In this document: piece by piece, positions 6,177-9,084 of the stretch
Position numbering within the stretch: the first letter of the stretch is position 1
Layout: every line of letters begins with the position of its first letter
NCBI RefSeq assembly: GCF_938045595.1
Contig: NZ_CALIBB010000242.1
Coordinates: 1-9,084, forward strand
Length of the DNA: 9,084 nucleotides
Source of the DNA: an uncultured Campylobacter sp.
Lineage (GTDB): Bacteria > Campylobacterota > Campylobacteria > Campylobacterales > Campylobacteraceae
Direction: 5' to 3'
Made by a program: the position numbers and the translations under genes
Notes under the pieces: model-generated
What the model was told of the DNA's origin: nothing
The model's database searches: none
What the model saw: the letters and a program-made list of their open reading frames with translations, nothing else

Positions 6177-7533
6177 TATAATCCTAAGCGGCGGCAGCGG
6201 CACGAGGCTGTGGCCCATCAGCCGCACGCTTATGCCCAAGCAGTTCGTGCGCCTCTTTGACGACCGCTCGCTTTTTATGATGAGCTACGAGCGAAACTCT
6301 CCGCTATGCGAGAGCACGCTCGTCGTCTCGAACGAGCAGCAGTATTTTTTGGCGCTCGATCAGCTTGAGGCCTTGGGCGCGCGCGGCGTAAAATTTCTTC
6401 TCGAGCCCGTCGGCAGAAACACGGCTCCTGCGATCGCGCTTGCGTGTTTGAGCTTAAAGGTCGAGGAGATCGTTTTCGTAACGCCGAGCGATCATCTAAT
6501 TAGAAATGAGACGGCGTATAAAAACAGCGTCTTGCGCGCGCGCGAGCTTGCAAAACAGGGGTTTTTGGTGACGTTTGGTATCAAGCCCACGGAGGCAAAT
6601 ACGGGCTACGGCTATATCGAAGCAAGCGGCGAGGACGTGTTAAAATTTCACGAAAAGCCTGAGCTTGCGGCAGCGCAAAGCTACATAGCGGCGGGGAATT
6701 TTTACTGGAACAGCGGCATGTTTATGTTTAAAGCCGGCGTATTTTTGAGCGAACTAAAATCGCAAAGTCCTGAAATTTACGAAGCCTGCGTCCGTGCGCA
6801 TGAAAATTCTAATGCGGAAAATCCGATTAGAATTAAACTAGGCGATATGCAAGAGATCCCCGCAGATAGCATCGATTACGCAGTTATGGAGCGCACGAGC
6901 CTTGCTAAGGTCGTGCCCGCAGACATCGGCTGGAGCGATCTGGGAAGCTTCGATAGCTTAGACGCCGAACTGCCTAAAGACGCGAACGGCAACACCGCTG
7001 GCGAGCAAAATATTACTCTAAATTCTAAAAACAATCTCATCATCGGCTCGGGCCGCACGATAGCCGCCATAGATGTCGAGAATCTTGCTATCGTCGATAC
7101 CAAGGACGCCCTGCTCGTATGCAAAAAAGGCTCTACCCAAAAGGTAAAGCAGGTGGTAGAGCGGCTGAAGGATAGCGATCTGGCGCGCGTGCACGTAACG
7201 ACGCACCGCCCGTGGGGCAGCTACACGGTGCTCGAAGATGAGCGCGGCTACAAGATCAAGCGTATCGTCGTAAAGCCCGGCAAGCGGCTATCGCTGCAGA
7301 AGCACTACCATCGCAACGAGCACTGGATCGTCGTTAGCGGCACTGCGACCGTGACTGTGGGCGAGCGAAATTTCTTGTTGCGTGAGAACGAATCGACGTT
7401 CATTAGAATGGGCGAGGTTCACCGCCTCGCAAACGAAGGCAAAATCCCCGTCGTGCTAATCGAGGCTCAAGTCGGCAGCTACACTGGCGAGGATGATATC
7501 GTGCGTCTGCAAGATGATTTTAATAGGAGCTAG
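6169..7533 (+). CDS. manC: Mannose-1-phosphate guanylyltransferase / mannose-6-phosphate isomerase
   Basis: A 454-residue bifunctional enzyme of the ManC/AlgA/XanB type, full length for the family. Residues 1 to about 290 form the nucleotidyltransferase that makes GDP-mannose from mannose-1-phosphate and GTP: GGSGTRLWPISR (8-19), PKQF (23-26), EPVGRNTAPA (79-88), VTPSDHLI (104-111), EKP (162-164), NSGMFMF (181-187) and DIGWSDLGS (252-260). The C-terminal cupin is a type II phosphomannose isomerase: RPWGSY (347-352) and the metal-binding SLQKHYHRNEHWIVVSGTA (375-393). Both halves appear intact, so fructose-6-phosphate can be turned to mannose-6-phosphate and mannose-1-phosphate to GDP-mannose; the intervening phosphomannomutase is not in this window. 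The start at 6169 overlaps the upstream gene by 8 bases and has AAGGA at 6156-6160, eight bases before the ATG. It supplies the donor for mannosyltransfer, or for GDP-mannose-derived sugars such as fucose. Confidence 0.97.
   Translation: MTNIILSGGSGTRLWPISRTLMPKQFVRLFDDRSLFMMSYERNSPLCESTLVVSNEQQYFLALDQLEALGARGVKFLLEPVGRNTAPAIALACLSLKVEEIVFVTPSDHLIRNETAYKNSVLRARELAKQGFLVTFGIKPTEANTGYGYIEASGEDVLKFHEKPELAAAQSYIAAGNFYWNSGMFMFKAGVFLSELKSQSPEIYEACVRAHENSNAENPIRIKLGDMQEIPADSIDYAVMERTSLAKVVPADIGWSDLGSFDSLDAELPKDANGNTAGEQNITLNSKNNLIIGSGRTIAAIDVENLAIVDTKDALLVCKKGSTQKVKQVVERLKDSDLARVHVTTHRPWGSYTVLEDERGYKIKRIVVKPGKRLSLQKHYHRNEHWIVVSGTATVTVGERNFLLRENESTFIRMGEVHRLANEGKIPVVLIEAQVGSYTGEDDIVRLQDDFNRS
7525..7529 (+). 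promoter_or_regulatory. Ribosome binding site fixing the wbaP start
   Basis: AGGAG lies inside the last codons of manC, five bases before the ATG at 7535. The frame also has an upstream ATG at 7493, but that would overlap manC by 41 bases and add a 14-residue leader before MKKQLCV, so 7535 is preferred. Confidence 0.7.
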
Positions 7534-7534
7534 G

Positions 7535-8845
7535 ATGAAAAAGCAACTCTGCGTTTTGATAATCTTGGCGGTCGACATTTTCGGCATCTGGCTTTGCTTC
7601 GGGCTTGCCGTGGTGCTTAAAAATTTGCTCTACGGCGATAGCGTGCTGCTGGACATCGGCAGGTATCAGGGCTTCGCGCCGTCCTATGTCATAATGATAT
7701 TTCTATTTTTTTATCAGGGGATCTATTCGAGGCGGTATGATTTTTGGCACGAGAGTAGAATTTTAGTGAGAAGCTGCTTTTTTGGGCTTTTGCTAAGCCT
7801 AGCGTTGCTTGCTTTAATCAAAGTCAATTACGAATTTTCGCGTGCCAGCTTTATTTTGAGCTTTGCCTTTATGGCGGTGGTTTTGCCGCTTTTTAAGCTC
7901 GTAACGAAAAGGAGGCTTTTTAAATTTGGCCTATGGCGAAAGAGGGCGAAAATTTTAGGCGAGGGCGAGGAGTTTGAAAGCGCCGTCTTAGAAAGCGCGT
8001 ATTTGGGATACGTTAGAGCTCTTGGCAACGATTACGACGTGCTGTTTATCGGCGGAAGCAGGCTTGGTGCGGAGGCTTTGAACGAGCTTATCGAACATAA
8101 CATCAGAAAAAACAAAGAAATTTTATTTACCCCCGTGCTGCGCTCATACGATTTTACGCAGGCAGATATTTACAGCGTTTTTGCCTCGCGCACCAGCCTC
8201 TTTGCGATACGAAATTCTCTAAAAAGCCCTTTAAATTTAGCGCTTAAACGCGGGCTTGATTTGGCGCTAATTTTCTTAGCACTTCCTTTGCTGGTGCCGA
8301 TTTTTGGCGTAATCGCGCTGATGATGAAGCTAAAAGAGCCCACGGGGCGCATATTTTTTTCGCACCAAAGGATGGGATTTGGTGGCAAGCCATTTGGGTG
8401 TCTGAAATTTCGCTCGATGAAAGAAAACGGCGATGAAATTTTAGCTCAGTATCTAAAGCAAAATCCGCAAGAGGTGGAGTATTTTGAAAAATATCATAAA
8501 TACGAGCACGATCCGCGCATCACGAAGCTGGGCGATTTTTTGCGCAAAAGTTCGCTCGATGAGCTCCCTCAGCTGATCAACGTCCTAAAGGGCGAAATGA
8601 GCATCGTAGGCCCTCGCCCGTGCGCGCAATACGAGCGCAAGGATATGGGCGAATACGCAGATCTAATCCTGGCCGTCAAGCCCGGCATTACGGGGCTTTG
8701 GCAGGTGAGCGGGCGCAGCGATGTGGATTTTGCGACCAGGGCGGGCATGGATGCGTGGTATATGAAAAACTGGTCGATCTGGAACGACATCGTCATTATT
8801 TTAAAAACCTTCAAAGTCGTTTTGGCGCGCGAAGGGGCAAGCTGA
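7535..8845 (+). CDS. wbaP: WbaP-type undecaprenyl-phosphate hexose-1-phosphate transferase
   Basis: A 436-residue polyprenyl-phosphate hexose-1-phosphate transferase that starts glycan assembly by moving hexose-1-phosphate from a UDP-sugar to undecaprenyl phosphate at the inner membrane. Four N-terminal membrane segments are visible (about residues 5-30, 49-63, 80-96, 104-122), then a shortened Rossmann-like domain (about 138-225), a reentrant helix (KRGLDLALIFLALPLLVPIF, 238-257) and the catalytic domain. Catalytic-domain motifs are HQRMGFGGKPF (277-287), KFRSMKENGDE (291-301), DPRITKLGDFLRKSSLDELPQ (326-346) with the Asp-Glu dyad D342/E343, MSIVGPRP (355-362), VKPGITGLWQVSGRSDVD (381-398) and NWSIWNDI (412-419). 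The insert before DPRIT and the C-terminal VVLAREGAS resemble Salmonella WbaP more than WcaJ, favouring galactose- or glucose-1-phosphate; the sugar is not certain. It is about 40 residues shorter than Salmonella WbaP, partly in the middle domain. It is the last gene of the run. Confidence 0.93.
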   Translation: MKKQLCVLIILAVDIFGIWLCFGLAVVLKNLLYGDSVLLDIGRYQGFAPSYVIMIFLFFYQGIYSRRYDFWHESRILVRSCFFGLLLSLALLALIKVNYEFSRASFILSFAFMAVVLPLFKLVTKRRLFKFGLWRKRAKILGEGEEFESAVLESAYLGYVRALGNDYDVLFIGGSRLGAEALNELIEHNIRKNKEILFTPVLRSYDFTQADIYSVFASRTSLFAIRNSLKSPLNLALKRGLDLALIFLALPLLVPIFGVIALMMKLKEPTGRIFFSHQRMGFGGKPFGCLKFRSMKENGDEILAQYLKQNPQEVEYFEKYHKYEHDPRITKLGDFLRKSSLDELPQLINVLKGEMSIVGPRPCAQYERKDMGEYADLILAVKPGITGLWQVSGRSDVDFATRAGMDAWYMKNWSIWNDIVIILKTFKVVLAREGAS

Positions 8846-8854
8846 TCGGTTATC

Positions 8855-8879
8855 GAATCCTTAAGGCAGGTTCTTTTTT
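8855..8879 (+). terminator. Weak candidate Rho-independent terminator after wbaP
   Basis: GAATCCT (8855-8861) can pair with AGGTTC (8868-8873) as a six-pair stem with one bulged T and a six-base loop, followed at once by six T residues (8874-8879). It lies ten bases after the wbaP stop, where the operon should end. The stem is short, so efficiency is doubtful. Confidence 0.42.
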
Positions 8880-8937
8880 GAGATAAATTTTAAATTTAAT
8901 ACGGCGCTTTGACCAAAATATTAGAATCGCTCGGGTT

Positions 8938-9016
8938 AAATTTTGCCACAATTAAAATACATATACATAATAATATAATCGCGCGGCAATAGCTAGTAAT
9001 TTGTGGCGCAAAATTT
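8938..9016. repeat. Imperfect long inverted repeat in the downstream intergenic region
   Basis: The left arm 8938-8954 (AAATTTTGCCACAATTA) is matched by the reverse complement of the right arm 8997-9016 (TAATTTGTGGCGCAAAATTT): all 17 left-arm bases pair, with a 2-base and a 1-base bulge in the right arm. The 42-base interval holds an AT-rich stretch and a TATAAT box. It could be a hairpin, a protein-binding palindrome, or a small mobile or invertible element; sequence alone does not decide. Confidence 0.7.
8974..8979 (+). promoter_or_regulatory. Candidate sigma-70 -10 box
   Basis: A perfect TATAAT in an AT-rich run (8951-8979), upstream of the window end. No convincing TTGACA lies 16-18 bases upstream, but Campylobacter sigma-70 promoters often lack a conserved -35 element. 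It could drive a gene starting beyond the window. Given the AT content, a chance match is quite possible. Confidence 0.3.
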
Positions 9017-9084
9017 GAAGTTCTGAAATTTTATTTCGTACCTGCATGGAAATAAGACTACGCGAAAATGATGCGAATTTAATG

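Larger units (their letters stand above)
8846..9084. other. Intergenic region downstream of wbaP
   Basis: These 239 bases hold no gene I can support. Visible items are the weak terminator candidate, the long inverted repeat with an internal TATAAT, and scattered AAATTT words. A + frame opens at the ATG at 9046 and a - frame is open from the window edge to a stop at 8952-8954; neither has a Shine-Dalgarno sequence or recognisable protein content within the window. Confidence 0.5.

Noticed and set aside
6097..6544. Alternating CG tracts (11 bases at 6097-6107 and at 6534-6544) as possible Z-DNA or regulatory sites
   Set aside because: Both are explained by Ala/Arg codons GCG and CGC in GC-rich coding sequence.
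8620..8886. 88-residue + frame running past the end of wbaP
   Set aside because: It is an alternate frame of the conserved wbaP C-terminus and has no family resemblance.
9046..9084. Possible gene start at ATG 9046 (MEIRLRENDANLM) on the + strand
   Set aside because: Only 13 codons are visible and there is no Shine-Dalgarno sequence; the complementary - frame is also open from 9083 to a stop at 8952-8954 (about 43 codons), so coding sense cannot be decided.
8846..9084. tRNA, small RNA or CRISPR repeat in the terminal intergenic region
   Set aside because: No cloverleaf, no regularly spaced repeats and no recognisable RNA motif could be found by eye.

Overview
This 9.1 kb window is the distal part of a surface-polysaccharide (capsule, O-antigen or exopolysaccharide) assembly operon. 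All recognisable genes lie on the + strand and are packed tightly: neighbours overlap by 1, 8, 4, 4 and 8 bases, and the last pair is separated by one base, so transcription as one unit with translational coupling is likely. The style of the DNA (frequent AAATTT/AAAATTTT words inside otherwise moderate-GC genes, many Lys/Phe AAA/TTT codons, short intergenic space) suggests a moderate-GC Campylobacter or a close Campylobacterota relative of the gracilis/rectus/showae kind. That assignment is inference from composition; there is no rRNA or marker gene here.

Layout: (1) 2-730, the C-terminal half of a Wzx-type (MOP superfamily) lipid-linked oligosaccharide flippase whose 5' end lies outside the window; (2) 730-2814, a heparinase II/III-family polysaccharide lyase-like protein; (3) 2807-3955, a GT-B glycosyltransferase of the GumK/TuaH-like kind; (4) 3952-5055, a GT4 glycosyltransferase; (5) 5052-6176, a WbaZ-like GT4, probably a mannosyltransferase; (6) 6169-7533, bifunctional mannose-1-phosphate guanylyltransferase / mannose-6-phosphate isomerase (ManC/AlgA type); (7) 7535-8845, a WbaP-type undecaprenyl-phosphate hexose-1-phosphate transferase. 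The last 239 bases are non-coding as far as I can tell; they hold a weak candidate terminator just after wbaP and a long imperfect inverted repeat that encloses a TATAAT box.

How they work together: WbaP loads the first hexose-1-phosphate onto undecaprenyl phosphate at the inner membrane, the three cytoplasmic glycosyltransferases extend the repeat unit using GDP-mannose (made by ManC) and other nucleotide sugars, and the flippase moves the lipid-linked unit to the periplasm. The heparinase-family protein would trim or degrade a uronic-acid-containing polymer. No Wzy polymerase, chain-length regulator or phosphomannomutase is visible in the window; they would have to lie upstream or elsewhere.

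Base composition is strongly mosaic. Hand counts on 60-base lines give about 13-27% G+C over 481-540 and 841-960, 58% at 1021-1080, 23-32% at 3121-3180 and 4321-4380, and 58% at 4741-4800 and 5281-5340. Two of the transitions fall inside genes (near 960 in the lyase and near 4620 in the second glycosyltransferase), which points to recombination within coding sequence at a diversifying glycan locus. I do not see a clearly unprecedented system; the most unusual items are the two inverted repeats (777-828 and 8938-9016), the in-gene composition breaks, and a lyase without an evident export signal.
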